Shown here piece after piece: positions 27,047 to 35,909 of a DNA stretch of 64,000 nt. This DNA comes from Pseudomonas siliginis (GTDB lineage Bacteria; Pseudomonadota; Gammaproteobacteria; Pseudomonadales; Pseudomonadaceae): positions 434,001 to 498,000 of the forward strand of contig NZ_JAHSTW010000001.1 of NCBI RefSeq assembly GCF_019145195.1, given 5' to 3'. The first letter of the stretch is position 1; every line of letters begins with the position of its first letter. Position numbers and translations under genes: made by a program. The notes beneath the pieces were generated by a model, which was given only the letters and a program-made list of their open reading frames with translations, had not been told where the DNA came from and did no database searches.

Positions 27047-28060
27047 TCACGCCGGCACGCCGCAAGCAGCGGCGCGTTCGGCGACATGGCGCAGGCTGTC
27101 GAAGTTGATGTTGGCCCCGGAGTCGATGGCGACGAATGTCTGATCGCGAACCCCACTGCGCGCCACGTACTGCTTGATCCCCGCCACGGCCAGCGCCCCC
27201 GACGGTTCAGTGATCGAACGGGTATCGTCGTAGATATTCTTGATCGCGGCACAGAGTTCGTCATTGCTGACCGTAATTACTTCATCTACGCAGAAGCGGC
27301 ATACCTCAAAGCCATACGCGCCGACCTGCGCCACCGCAACGCCATCGGCGAAGGTGCCGACGCTCGGTAGAACCACCCGCTCGTCCGTACTTAAAGCCGC
27401 TTGCAGGCACGCCGAATGTTCGGATTCGACGCCGATGATCCGCACTTCCGGGCGCAGGTATTTGACGTAGGCCGCGATACCGGCGATCAAACCTCCGCCC
27501 CCGACCGGGATGAAGATGGCGTCCAGCGCGCCTTGATGCTGGCGCAGGATTTCCATTGCCACGGTGCCTTGTCCGGCGATCACGTCAGGATCATCGAACG
27601 GTGAAACAAACGTGCATCCGGTCTGTTCGGCCAAGTGCAACGCATGGGCCAGAGCAAAGGGGAAACTATCACCGTGCAGCAATGCGTCGGCACCGCGACT
27701 GCGCACGCCGAGCACCTTGAGCTCAGGGGTGGTAGACGGCATGACGATCGTCGCGGCAATGCCCAATTCCCGTGCCGCCAGCGCTACACCCTGCGCGTGA
27801 TTACCCGCCGATGCCGTGATCACTCCCCGCGCTCGCTGCTCATCGCTCAGTTGCACGAGTTTGTTGTAAGCACCACGGATCTTGAAAGAGAACGTCGGTT
27901 GCAGATCTTCGCGCTTGAGCAGGACCCGATTGCCCAATGCTTCCGACAACGCTGGCGCAAGCTGCAACGGCGTACGCACCGCAATGTCGTACACCGGCGC
28001 GGCCAGGATTTTCTTTACGTACTGCTCAAGCAGGGCTTGCTGGTCGGGGCTGTGCGGCAT
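27047..28060 (-). CDS. Threonine dehydratase lacking the regulatory domain
   Basis: This PLP enzyme of 337 residues should deaminate threonine to 2-oxobutyrate, the first step to isoleucine. K60 in SFKIRGAYN is the Schiff-base lysine; GGGGLIAGIA binds the cofactor phosphate; TASAGNHAQGVALAA is the substrate loop. It stops where full-length biosynthetic IlvA (about 500 residues) would begin its C-terminal ACT-like domains, so feedback by isoleucine at the protein level is not expected. The leader upstream encodes an Ile/Thr attenuator, which argues for a biosynthetic role. ATG 28060 follows GGAGACGACC. Confidence 0.88.
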   Translation of the reverse strand: MPHSPDQQALLEQYVKKILAAPVYDIAVRTPLQLAPALSEALGNRVLLKREDLQPTFSFKIRGAYNKLVQLSDEQRARGVITASAGNHAQGVALAARELGIAATIVMPSTTPELKVLGVRSRGADALLHGDSFPFALAHALHLAEQTGCTFVSPFDDPDVIAGQGTVAMEILRQHQGALDAIFIPVGGGGLIAGIAAYVKYLRPEVRIIGVESEHSACLQAALSTDERVVLPSVGTFADGVAVAQVGAYGFEVCRFCVDEVITVSNDELCAAIKNIYDDTRSITEPSGALAVAGIKQYVARSGVRDQTFVAIDSGANINFDSLRHVAERAAACGVPA

Positions 28061-28105
28061 GGTCGTCTCCTGACATTTTTCAGAACCCCGGAGACAGAAA
28101 GTAAA

Positions 28106-28126
28106 AACCCGCCTCTAGGGCGGGTT
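28106..28126 (-). terminator. Attenuator terminator before the threonine dehydratase gene
   Basis: On the minus strand AACCCGCC and GGCGGGTT form a perfect 8-bp stem (28119-28126 with 28106-28113) around a 5-base loop, followed by T residues. It lies after the leader peptide and about 45 bases before the gene. An upstream GGCGGG (28149-28154) can pair with its CCCGCC and would form the antiterminator. Confidence 0.85.
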
Positions 28127-28144
28127 GGGTGCTGCAGTCGTGAG

Positions 28145-28210
28145 CTAGCCCGCCAAATGAGGAATGGCGGTAATAATGCTTGGCTGGCAGCGCGATACGG
28201 TGAAAGTCAT
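28145..28210 (-). CDS. Leader peptide of the threonine dehydratase attenuator
   Basis: A 21-codon reading frame begins MTFTVSRC and contains SIITAI: Ile-Ile-Thr-Ala-Ile codons ATT ATT ACC GCC ATT, then Pro-His-Leu-Ala-Gly and TAG. The Thr-Ala-Ile codons coincide with CCGCCA (28165-28170), which pairs with TGGCGG (28150-28155). Stalling for charged Ile- or Thr-tRNA would free the latter to form the antiterminator. No Shine-Dalgarno is visible. The frame, hairpins and control codons all fit classical attenuation. Confidence 0.8.
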   Translation of the reverse strand: MTFTVSRCQPSIITAIPHLAG

Positions 28211-28219
28211 GGGCTGGAA

Positions 28220-28247
28220 ATTAGCCTGCCGTTGGATGACAAGTCAA
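28220..28247 (-). promoter_or_regulatory. Promoter of the attenuator leader
   Basis: On the minus strand TTGACT (28242-28247) and GCTAAT (28220-28225) are separated by 16 bases, a good sigma70 arrangement. The expected start point, near 28213, lies only a few bases before the leader peptide ATG at 28210. Confidence 0.55.
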
Positions 28248-28346
28248 TGGCCCGCTGCAGAACATTGAATCTTCCGCAGAACTGAGCAGTCACTGCAAAG
28301 GAGAACAACAACTTCTGCTCCAAGCCGATGAAAGTGGAGATCGACC

Positions 28347-28514
28347 ATGAATATCCGCCAAATGCTGTTCGCCGTCCCGCTGCTGGTCGCCGCCCTGTCC
28401 AGCCCTGCTGCTTTCGCCGTCGACGAAAGCGACGCCGTGAAAAAGCCCGAATGTCCGAAAGGCCAGGTGTGGGATAGTAAAACCCAGCAATGCGCGCTGC
28501 AGACCAGTGGCTGA
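28347..28514 (+). CDS. Small exported protein with two cysteines
   Basis: This 55-residue protein has a signal peptide (MNIRQMLFAVPLLVAALSSPAAFA). About 31 mature residues remain, with CPKGQVWDSKTQQC, a pattern that would form one disulfide loop. GGAG stands eight bases before ATG 28347. It lies between the divergent attenuator region and pncA. Function unknown; the coding case rests on the signal peptide and ribosome-binding site. Confidence 0.65.
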   Translation: MNIRQMLFAVPLLVAALSSPAAFAVDESDAVKKPECPKGQVWDSKTQQCALQTSG

Positions 28515-28564
28515 CAGAAGCCCTGCTAAACTGGCCGAGGTTTTATTCTCAGGAAGATTTCCCC

Positions 28565-29191
28565 GTGCCCATTTCGTCCCGCGCTGCATTGCTGGTCATC
28601 GACGTTCAAAACGACTTCATTCCCGGCGGCCAATTGCCGGTGCCTGAAGGTGACCGGATTGTGCCGCTGATCAACCGTCTCGCGCGGCATTTCAGGCAAG
28701 TCGTGATTGCGCAGGACTGGCACCCGAGCGGGCATATATCGTTTGCATCCAGCCACCCCGGGCGCCAGCCCTACGACGTCATCGAATTACCGTACGGCGC
28801 ACAAACGTTGTGGCCCGATCACTGTGTGCAAGCCAGTGTCGGCGCCGAATTTCATCCGGAACTGGATCTACCGCACGCGCAATTGATCATCCGCAAGGGC
28901 TGCAATCCCGATATTGACAGCTACTCGGCTTTTCTCGAAGCGGATCGAAGCACCACCACCGGGCTCGCCGGCTATTTGAAAGAGCGCAGCATCGACACCG
29001 TTTACATGGTTGGCCTGGCGCTGGATTTCTGTGTGATGTTTTCGGCGCTGGATGCGCGCGCGGCGGGTTTTAATGTCTGTGTGGTGCTGGATGGCTGTCG
29101 CGCGATTGATCTGGACGGTTCGCTGGCAGCCGCCATAGCGCGGATGCAGGAGGCCGGCGTCAGCCTGATTCAATCATCAGATGTCCGTTAG
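28565..29191 (+). CDS. pncA: Nicotinamidase
   Basis: This 208-residue isochorismatase-fold amidase converts nicotinamide to nicotinate for NAD salvage. The catalytic Asp lies in LLVIDVQNDF and metal ligands in DWHPSGHISFA. The Lys of IIRKGCNPDIDSYSAF and the nucleophilic Cys in GLALDFCVMFSA complete the set. GTG 28565 follows AGGAAG and gives the standard N-terminus. It converges with the sensor kinase gene at a five-base gap. Confidence 0.9.
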   Translation: MPISSRAALLVIDVQNDFIPGGQLPVPEGDRIVPLINRLARHFRQVVIAQDWHPSGHISFASSHPGRQPYDVIELPYGAQTLWPDHCVQASVGAEFHPELDLPHAQLIIRKGCNPDIDSYSAFLEADRSTTTGLAGYLKERSIDTVYMVGLALDFCVMFSALDARAAGFNVCVVLDGCRAIDLDGSLAAAIARMQEAGVSLIQSSDVR

Positions 29192-29196
29192 GATAT

Positions 29197-30498
29197 TCAG
29201 GCCATGGCCGGCAACCACAGCCTGAATCGCGCCCCACCCAACGGCGAACTTTCAACCGTCAAAGTGCCGCCCTGCGCTTCGAGCGCTCGGCGGCTTATCG
29301 CCAAACCGAGGCCGAACCCACCCGTCGCGCGATCACGGCTGCGGTCGAGCCGATAGAACGGTTCGAAAATCCGCTCGCGCTCATCGTCGGGAATGCCGAT
29401 ACCATCGTCGTCTACCCATATCTCACACCCGCCGGCAATGACCTGCACGCCAATCTGAATGCGCTTTTCGCAATAGCGCATGGCATTGCGCAACAGGTTT
29501 TGAATGGCCCGAGCGGTCAGGCGCGGATCCAGCGCAAAGCGTTCGAGTTGACCGTGCAGCAGAACGTCAATCACGATGTCTGGCGACTCCAGTTCCTCAT
29601 CGACGCTGCCGAGAATGCTGTCGATGAATTCGTCCAGCGACACCTCGATACGCTCAGGCGACTGCGCCGGATTCTGCAAGCGGCTGTAGGAAAGCAACTC
29701 CAGCACCAATTCATCCAGCTCACGAATATGCGCGACCAAACTCTGCAGACGCTCGCGGCTGGCGGCGGGCAAGTCTTCTGACAATGCCAGCGCCAGGCCG
29801 AAATCCAGACGCGTCAACGGCGTACGTAGCTCATGGGAAACGGCGTTAAGCAGATCGCGCTGCTGGTTGAGCAGGTTTTCGATATCGCCGGCCATGGTGT
29901 CGAACACGTTGGCGAGGCTGCCGATGTTCGAACTAGGGGCGATTCTGGTTCGCTCGCTCAAATGCCCCTTGCCGAAGCGTTCGGCAGTGCCCTTCAAACG
30001 TTCAAGATCGCGCCAGTGCGGGCGCAACCAGAGCAGCAGGCAGCCGAGCAACATGGCGCCGATGAGCACATTAATGCTCCAGTACAGCAGATCGACGTCG
30101 ACCGGATCCGGCGGTACGACCATACGCACGGCCATGTCCGCATTCAGCGGAGTGACTGCCAAAGTTCGCCAGCCCCAGTCACCGATCCGCACCACGTTCT
30201 CACCACGGTGCAAACGTTCCTGCTCGATGGGCGTGAACACCGGGTCGTCGATTGGCGTCAGGACGATGTGCAGCGGCTGGAATTCCTTGTCCATCGCCGC
30301 CGCAATCGCCGGCCATTGCTCTTGCGGCGCAGCATGAAACTGCTTGGTGATCAGCGATTGCAGACCTCGGGAGAATTCCAGATTGTAGGTGACGAAGCGA
30401 TCCCGAAAGGCCATGACCACCAGATCCGGCACCAGATAGATCGCCGCACTATAGGAGACGATCGTCACCAAATACAGGCGAAACAGAATGCGAAACAT
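29197..30498 (-). CDS. Two-component sensor histidine kinase
   Basis: This 433-residue inner-membrane kinase has one transmembrane helix at residues about 2-20, a periplasmic sensor of about 140 residues and a second helix (LLYWSINVLIGAMLLGCLLLWL). HAMP, the H-box AVSHELRTPLTR, N-box NLLRNAMRYC and G-boxes DDDGIGIP and GGFGLGLAI follow. The overall plan is RstB-like. It starts four bases after the regulator gene. Signal unknown; the divergent efflux genes are a plausible target. Confidence 0.88.
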   Translation of the reverse strand: MFRILFRLYLVTIVSYSAAIYLVPDLVVMAFRDRFVTYNLEFSRGLQSLITKQFHAAPQEQWPAIAAAMDKEFQPLHIVLTPIDDPVFTPIEQERLHRGENVVRIGDWGWRTLAVTPLNADMAVRMVVPPDPVDVDLLYWSINVLIGAMLLGCLLLWLRPHWRDLERLKGTAERFGKGHLSERTRIAPSSNIGSLANVFDTMAGDIENLLNQQRDLLNAVSHELRTPLTRLDFGLALALSEDLPAASRERLQSLVAHIRELDELVLELLSYSRLQNPAQSPERIEVSLDEFIDSILGSVDEELESPDIVIDVLLHGQLERFALDPRLTARAIQNLLRNAMRYCEKRIQIGVQVIAGGCEIWVDDDGIGIPDDERERIFEPFYRLDRSRDRATGGFGLGLAISRRALEAQGGTLTVESSPLGGARFRLWLPAMA

Positions 30499-30502
30499 CA
30501 GC

Positions 30503-31204
30503 TCAACATTCCCATTCGGAGCGGCTGAACAGATAGCCCTTGCCCCACACGGTCTTGATCTTGCGCGCCTCGCCGGCGTGATCATCGAATTTGCGCCGCA
30601 GCTTGGAAATCGCCACGTCCACCGAGCGGTCAGTGCCATTGAATTCAATACCGCGCAGCCGCTGAAGAATCTGATCGCGACTCAGCACTTCGCCAGCGTG
30701 CCGGGCCAGTACCACCAGCAAATTGTATTCGCCGCTGGACAGTTCAACCGCTTGATCACGCCAGGTCACGGTGCGCTCGGACAGGTCAATGCACAGATTG
30801 CCCATGACGATCCGATCATTAACCGCCAAAGGCTCGCCGAGGCTGCTGCGCCGCAACAAGGTACGCACCCGAGCCAGCAGCACCCGTGGCTCGCAGGGTT
30901 TGGTGACGTAGTCGTCCGCGCCCATTTCCAGGCCCAGTACCTGATCATGACTGTCATCGCGGGCCGTGAGCATGAGGATCGGCAGTGTCGCCGAATCGGC
31001 ACGCAGCAAACGGCACACCTGCAAGCCGTCGAGGCCCGGCAGCATGAGGTCGAGAATCACCAGGTCCGGCGGACTGATCCGCGCCCGCTCGCGCACATGG
31101 TCGCCACGGCCGATGACGCTGACGGAATAACCGTTGCGCTCCAGGTAGCTGGAAATCAGTTCGGCGAGGGCGGTGTCGTCTTCGACCAGGAGGATGTTGG
31201 GCAT
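30503..31204 (-). CDS. OmpR-family response regulator
   Basis: This 233-residue protein has a receiver domain with acidic pair D9-D10, phospho-acceptor D52 (LVILDLMLPG) and K in VTKPCEP. A C-terminal winged helix follows, with RSVDVAISKLRRKF and the WGKGYLF wing. It forms a two-gene operon with the downstream kinase. It is transcribed away from the RND adaptor gene; the shared 253-base gap contains a REP and could carry its binding site. Confidence 0.9.
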   Translation of the reverse strand: MPNILLVEDDTALAELISSYLERNGYSVSVIGRGDHVRERARISPPDLVILDLMLPGLDGLQVCRLLRADSATLPILMLTARDDSHDQVLGLEMGADDYVTKPCEPRVLLARVRTLLRRSSLGEPLAVNDRIVMGNLCIDLSERTVTWRDQAVELSSGEYNLLVVLARHAGEVLSRDQILQRLRGIEFNGTDRSVDVAISKLRRKFDDHAGEARKIKTVWGKGYLFSRSEWEC

Positions 31205-31273
31205 GGGGTGTTCCAGAGAATGCTGTGGCGACAGTCAGGGCTCATTCGCTCGCACATTGAAATGCGATCTCCT

Positions 31274-31299
31274 GTGGGAGCGAGCCTGCTCGCGAAAGC
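31274..31299. repeat. Single REP in the regulator-efflux gap
   Basis: One complete REP with the GAGCCTGCTCGCG core, without a nearby partner. The rest of the gap holds the two divergent upstream regions. Confidence 0.85.
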
Positions 31300-31457
31300 G
31301 ATCGAACTGTCGCAATAAATTTCAAGGCCTGCAGGATATACGCCCTCACCCGCTACTGAGCAAAACCCTTACACAATTTCACACAGCAGCTACAAAGCTT
31401 CACCGCTAACCTCCCCGTCTGGCCGTAGGATGCGGCCTTCAATATTGGGGGTTGTAC

Positions 31458-32615
31458 ATGTCTGGAAAACTGCTGGCCGGGCTCGGCCTGATCGCATTGG
31501 CGCTGACGCTGAGCGCTTGTGATTCGTCATCGAACGCCGAAGAGCAGGCGTCGCCGGCCACGGTGCGCATCGAGACCATCAAAACCCAGCCATTGTCGAT
31601 CAGCAGCGAACTGAGCGGCCGCATCGCCGCGCCACGGATTGCCGAAGTGCGTGCGCGAGTGGCCGGCGTGGTGTTGCAACGCACCTACCGCGAAGGCAGT
31701 GACGTGAAAAAAGGCGATGTGCTGTTCCGCATCGACCCGGCACCTTTCAAGGCGGACCTGGACAGCGCCGAAGCCGCGCTGCGCAAAGCTGAGGCAAACG
31801 CCTTTCAGGCCAGATTGCAAGAACAACGCTATGCGCAGTTGATCGAGGACCACGCCATCAGCGGTCAGGACTACGATAACGCCCGCGCCGCTGCCCGGCA
31901 GACGGCAGCTGATGTCGCGGCCAGCAAAGCGGCGCTTGAACGGGCGAAACTGAACCTCGGCTATGCCACCGTCACCGCGCCGATTTCCGGCCGTATCGGT
32001 CGCGCCTTGGTCACCGAAGGTGCTCTGGTCGGACAGAACGAGCCCACGCCGCTGGCGCTGATTCAGCAGCTCAACCCGATCCATGCCGACCTCACCCAGT
32101 CGACTCGCGAGCTCAATGAACTGCGCCGGGCATTGCGCTCCGGGCAGTTGCAGGAAGTCGGTCAGGATCAAGCGAAGGCCACGCTGATTCAGGATGACGG
32201 TAGCGTGTATCCGTTGCCCGGCAAGCTGCTGTTCAGCGACATCACGGTCGATCCCGGCACCGGGCAGATCATTGTGCGCAGCGAGTTTCCCAATCCGGAT
32301 CTCGACTTGCTGCCGGGCAGCTTCATCCGCGTACGCCTTGAGCAGGCAACCATCCAGAACGGCATTACCGTGCCGCAACGCGCGGTGCAGCGTGACAGTG
32401 CCGGCATTGCCCAGGTGCTGACCGTCGATGAGCAGATGCGCGTGGCGCAGCAACCGGTGCAACTGGGTGCGGTGCAAAACAATCGCTGGATCGTCACCGG
32501 CGGCCTGAAGCCCGGCGACCGTGTTGTCATCGAAGGCCTGCAACACGCCCGTCCCGGGGAAAAGGTGCAGATCGACGAAACCCCACTTCCACTTGCCCAG
32601 ACCGCTGGTCAGTAA
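31458..32615 (+). CDS. RND efflux periplasmic adaptor
   Basis: This 385-residue lipoprotein has lipobox LTLSA-C at about residues 15-20. It follows the AcrA/MexA layout: a barrel-sandwich hybrid (SGRIAAPRIAEVRARVAGVV), an alpha-helical hairpin at about 90-160 rich in Ala, Gln and Lys, then the second lipoyl half (APISGRIGRALVTEG) and a beta-barrel. ATG 31458 follows a GGGGG ribosome-binding site. It would link the pump below to an outer-membrane channel. Confidence 0.9.
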   Translation: MSGKLLAGLGLIALALTLSACDSSSNAEEQASPATVRIETIKTQPLSISSELSGRIAAPRIAEVRARVAGVVLQRTYREGSDVKKGDVLFRIDPAPFKADLDSAEAALRKAEANAFQARLQEQRYAQLIEDHAISGQDYDNARAAARQTAADVAASKAALERAKLNLGYATVTAPISGRIGRALVTEGALVGQNEPTPLALIQQLNPIHADLTQSTRELNELRRALRSGQLQEVGQDQAKATLIQDDGSVYPLPGKLLFSDITVDPGTGQIIVRSEFPNPDLDLLPGSFIRVRLEQATIQNGITVPQRAVQRDSAGIAQVLTVDEQMRVAQQPVQLGAVQNNRWIVTGGLKPGDRVVIEGLQHARPGEKVQIDETPLPLAQTAGQ

Positions 32616-32630
32616 GCAGGACGCTCTTAT

Positions 32631-35600
32631 ATGCCGCAGTTCTTTATCGACCGCCCGGTGTTCGCCTGGGTAGTCGCGCTGTTCATTCTGTTGGCCGGTG
32701 CGCTGGCCATTCCGCAGTTGCCGGTCGCGCAATATCCGGACGTCGCACCGCCGCAGATCGAAATTTATGCCGTCTACCCAGGCGCCTCGGCCCAGACCGT
32801 CGATGAAAGCGTGGTCAGCCTGATCGAGGAAGAGCTCAACGGTGCCGATCACCTGCTCTATTTCGAATCGCAAAGCAGCCTGGGCAGCGCGACGATCAAG
32901 GCAACCTTTCAGCCGGGCACCAACCCGGAACTGGCGCAGGTCGATGTACAAAACCGCCTCAAGGTGGTCGAGTCGCGCCTGCCGCAAGCGGTCAATCAGC
33001 AGGGGTTGCAGGTGGAGAAGGTCTCTTCCGGTTTCCTCTTGCTGATCACTTTGACCTCTAGCGACGGCAAGCTCGATGACGTGGCGCTCAGCGATTATCT
33101 GGCGCGCAACGTGATGAACGAGATCAAGCGTCTGGACGGTGTCGGCAAGTCGCAGTTGTACGGCGCCGAACGGGCGATGCGGATCTGGATCGACCCGCAG
33201 AAGCTCATCGCGTTCAACCTGACGCCGGCCGATGTCAACGAAGCCATTGTTGCGCAAAACGCCCAGGTTTCAGCAGGTAGCATCGGTGATCTGCCGTCAC
33301 CTTCGACGCAGGAAATCACCGCGACAATTCTGGTCAAAGGCCAGTTGTCGACGCCGCAGGAATTCGCCGACATCGTGCTCAAGGCCAATCGCGACGGCTC
33401 CACGGTGCGCATCGGTGATGTCGCGCGCGTCGAAATCGGCAGTCAGGAATATCAGTTCGGTACACGCCTGAACGGCAAGCCGTCCACCGCCGTCGGCGTG
33501 CAGCTTTCTCCAGGCGCCAACGCGCTGAACACCGCGACGCTGGTGCGGGCGAAAATGGACGAACTGGCGCGCTACTTCCCGGCTGGCGTGGAATACAAGA
33601 TTCCTTACGACACTTCGCCGTTCGTCAAAGTCTCGATCACCAAAGTGATCTACACCCTCGGCGAAGCGATGCTGCTGGTGTTTGCGGTGATGTTCCTGTT
33701 CCTGCAAAACGTGCGCTACACGCTGATCCCGACACTGGTGGTGCCGGTGGCGTTGATGGGCACTATCGCGACCATGCTGGCGCTGGGGTTCTCGATCAAC
33801 GTGCTGACCATGTTCGGCATGGTGCTGGCCATCGGCATTCTGGTGGATGACGCCATCGTCGTGGTGGAAAACGTCGAGCGCATCATGGCCAGCGAGGGCC
33901 TGTCGCCCAAGGAAGCCACGCGCAAGGCGATGACGCAGATCACCGGGGCGATCATCGGCATTACTCTGGTGCTGGTCGCGGTGTTTATTCCGATGGCGTT
34001 CATGCAGGGTTCGGTCGGGGTGATCTACCAACAGTTCTCGCTGTCCATGGCGACCTCGATTCTATTCTCGGCGTTCCTCGCCCTGACGTTGACGCCGGCC
34101 TTGTGCGCGACATTGCTCAAGCCTGTCGGCAAAGGCGAGCATCACGAGAAGTCCGGATTTTTCGGTTGGTTCAATCGCCGATTTGAGCAATTGACCGATC
34201 GCTATCAGGGCTGGGTCGGCTATGCGCTCAAGCGTACGGGTCGCTACCTGATGATCTACGTGGTCCTGCTGATTGGACTCGGAATCTGTTTTGCGCGCCT
34301 GCCCTCCTCGTTTCTGCCGACCGAGGATCAGGGCTACACCATCACCGATATTCAGTTGCCACCCGGCGCAACGAAGAGCCGTACCGTACAAGTGGCCGAA
34401 CAGCTCGAAGCGCACAACGCTGGTGAGCCGGGGATCAGTGACAGCGTAGTGATCCTGGGTTTCAGCTTCTCCGGTAGCGGGCAGAATGCGGCGCTGGCGT
34501 TTTCGACGCTCAAGGATTGGTCGGAACGTGGCAGTGACGATGCTGCCAGCTCGATCGCCGACCGCGCCAACGCGGCGCTGAGCCAGATCAAGGACGCCAT
34601 GGCCTTCTCGGTGCTGCCGCCGCCGGTGGATGGCCTTGGCACGTCCAGCGGTTTCGAGTTCCGCTTGCAGGATCGCGGTGGTCTGGGCCATGCGACGTTG
34701 ATGCAGGCGCGTACGGAACTGCTCGCCGCCGCCGAGAAAAGTCCGGTATTGATGAACGTCCGTGAAAGCGCGCTGGCCGAAGCACCGCAGGTGCAGCTGA
34801 TCGTCGACCGCAAGCAGGCGAATGCCTTGGGCGTATCGTTCGCCGACATTGGCAACGTGCTGTCCACTGCCGTGGGTTCGAGCTACATCAATGACTTCCC
34901 CAATCAGGGCCGCATGCAGCGGGTGGTCGTGCAAGCCGAAGGTGATCAGCGCAGTCAGGTGGATGATTTGCTGAAAATGCATGTGCGCAACAACGCCGGG
35001 AACATGGTGCCGCTGTCGGCCTTCGTTCAGGCCAACTGGATTCAAGGCCCGGCGCAGTTGACTCGTTACAACGGCTATCCAGCGATCGCGATATCTGGTG
35101 AACCGTCACCTGGGCACAGTACCGGCGAGGCCATGGCGGAAATCGAACGACTGGTTGCGCTGGGGCCGAAAGGTCTGGGTCAAGAGTGGACCGGTTTGTC
35201 GTTGCAGGAACGCCTGTCCGGCAATCAGGCGCCGATTCTGCTTGGCCTGTCGCTACTGGTGGTATTCCTGTGTCTGGCGGCGCTGTACGAGAGCTGGTCG
35301 ATTCCGACCTCTGTATTGCTCGTTGTCCCGCTTGGTGTGCTCGGCGCGGTACTCGCCGTGACACTGCGCGGCATGCCCAACGACGTGTTCTTCAAGGTCG
35401 GACTGATCACCATCATTGGTCTGTCGGCGAAAAACGCGATCCTGATCATCGAGTTCGCCAAGAGCTTGTATGACGAAGGTCACGATCTGATCGATGCGAC
35501 GTTGCAGGCCGCGCGCTTGCGCCTGCGGCCGATCGTGATGACATCGCTGGCATTCATTCTCGGCGTAGTGCCGCTCGCGATTGCAACTGGCGCGAGCTCG

Positions 35601-35729
35601 GCAAGTCAGCAAGCAATCGGCACAGGTGTGATTGGCGGGATGATCACTGCGACACTGGCGGTAATCTTCGTGCCGGTGTTTTTCGTCGTGGTCATGAAGC
35701 TCGTACAACGATTCACCAAACAACGCTGA
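32631..35729 (+). CDS. RND multidrug efflux pump (HAE-1 family)
   Basis: This 1032-residue inner-membrane proton antiporter has the AcrB/MexB fold: helix 1 after FFIDRPVFAWVVALF, two large periplasmic loops and the proton-relay Asp pair in GILVDDAIVVVENVER. A second helix bundle ends with SAKNAILIIEFAK. It starts 15 bases after the adaptor. No outer-membrane factor gene follows; it would have to borrow a TolC/OprM-type channel encoded elsewhere. Confidence 0.92.
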   Translation: MPQFFIDRPVFAWVVALFILLAGALAIPQLPVAQYPDVAPPQIEIYAVYPGASAQTVDESVVSLIEEELNGADHLLYFESQSSLGSATIKATFQPGTNPELAQVDVQNRLKVVESRLPQAVNQQGLQVEKVSSGFLLLITLTSSDGKLDDVALSDYLARNVMNEIKRLDGVGKSQLYGAERAMRIWIDPQKLIAFNLTPADVNEAIVAQNAQVSAGSIGDLPSPSTQEITATILVKGQLSTPQEFADIVLKANRDGSTVRIGDVARVEIGSQEYQFGTRLNGKPSTAVGVQLSPGANALNTATLVRAKMDELARYFPAGVEYKIPYDTSPFVKVSITKVIYTLGEAMLLVFAVMFLFLQNVRYTLIPTLVVPVALMGTIATMLALGFSINVLTMFGMVLAIGILVDDAIVVVENVERIMASEGLSPKEATRKAMTQITGAIIGITLVLVAVFIPMAFMQGSVGVIYQQFSLSMATSILFSAFLALTLTPALCATLLKPVGKGEHHEKSGFFGWFNRRFEQLTDRYQGWVGYALKRTGRYLMIYVVLLIGLGICFARLPSSFLPTEDQGYTITDIQLPPGATKSRTVQVAEQLEAHNAGEPGISDSVVILGFSFSGSGQNAALAFSTLKDWSERGSDDAASSIADRANAALSQIKDAMAFSVLPPPVDGLGTSSGFEFRLQDRGGLGHATLMQARTELLAAAEKSPVLMNVRESALAEAPQVQLIVDRKQANALGVSFADIGNVLSTAVGSSYINDFPNQGRMQRVVVQAEGDQRSQVDDLLKMHVRNNAGNMVPLSAFVQANWIQGPAQLTRYNGYPAIAISGEPSPGHSTGEAMAEIERLVALGPKGLGQEWTGLSLQERLSGNQAPILLGLSLLVVFLCLAALYESWSIPTSVLLVVPLGVLGAVLAVTLRGMPNDVFFKVGLITIIGLSAKNAILIIEFAKSLYDEGHDLIDATLQAARLRLRPIVMTSLAFILGVVPLAIATGASSASQQAIGTGVIGGMITATLAVIFVPVFFVVVMKLVQRFTKQR

Positions 35730-35736
35730 TCAAACT

Positions 35737-35825
35737 GTGGGAGCGAGCCTGCTCGCGAATGCGTCCGGTCTGCCAACATTAATGTTGAATCTGCTGACGT
35801 CTTCGCGAGCAGGCTCGCTCCCACA
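35737..35825. repeat. REPIN after the RND pump gene
   Basis: An 89-base pair of inverted REPs separates the pump from the DUF1345 gene. Confidence 0.9.
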
Positions 35826-35909
35826 AGGATTGGCCAACATCATGCGCAGTGGCCACATCTGTCATCGCTGGGCTAAGGTGGTGAAACCTCCCTCGCCTAC
35901 CGAGCTTTC

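Noticed and set aside
31527..33257. 576-codon minus-strand frame over the efflux adaptor and pump
   Set aside because: It crosses two well-supported genes and has no protein-like features.
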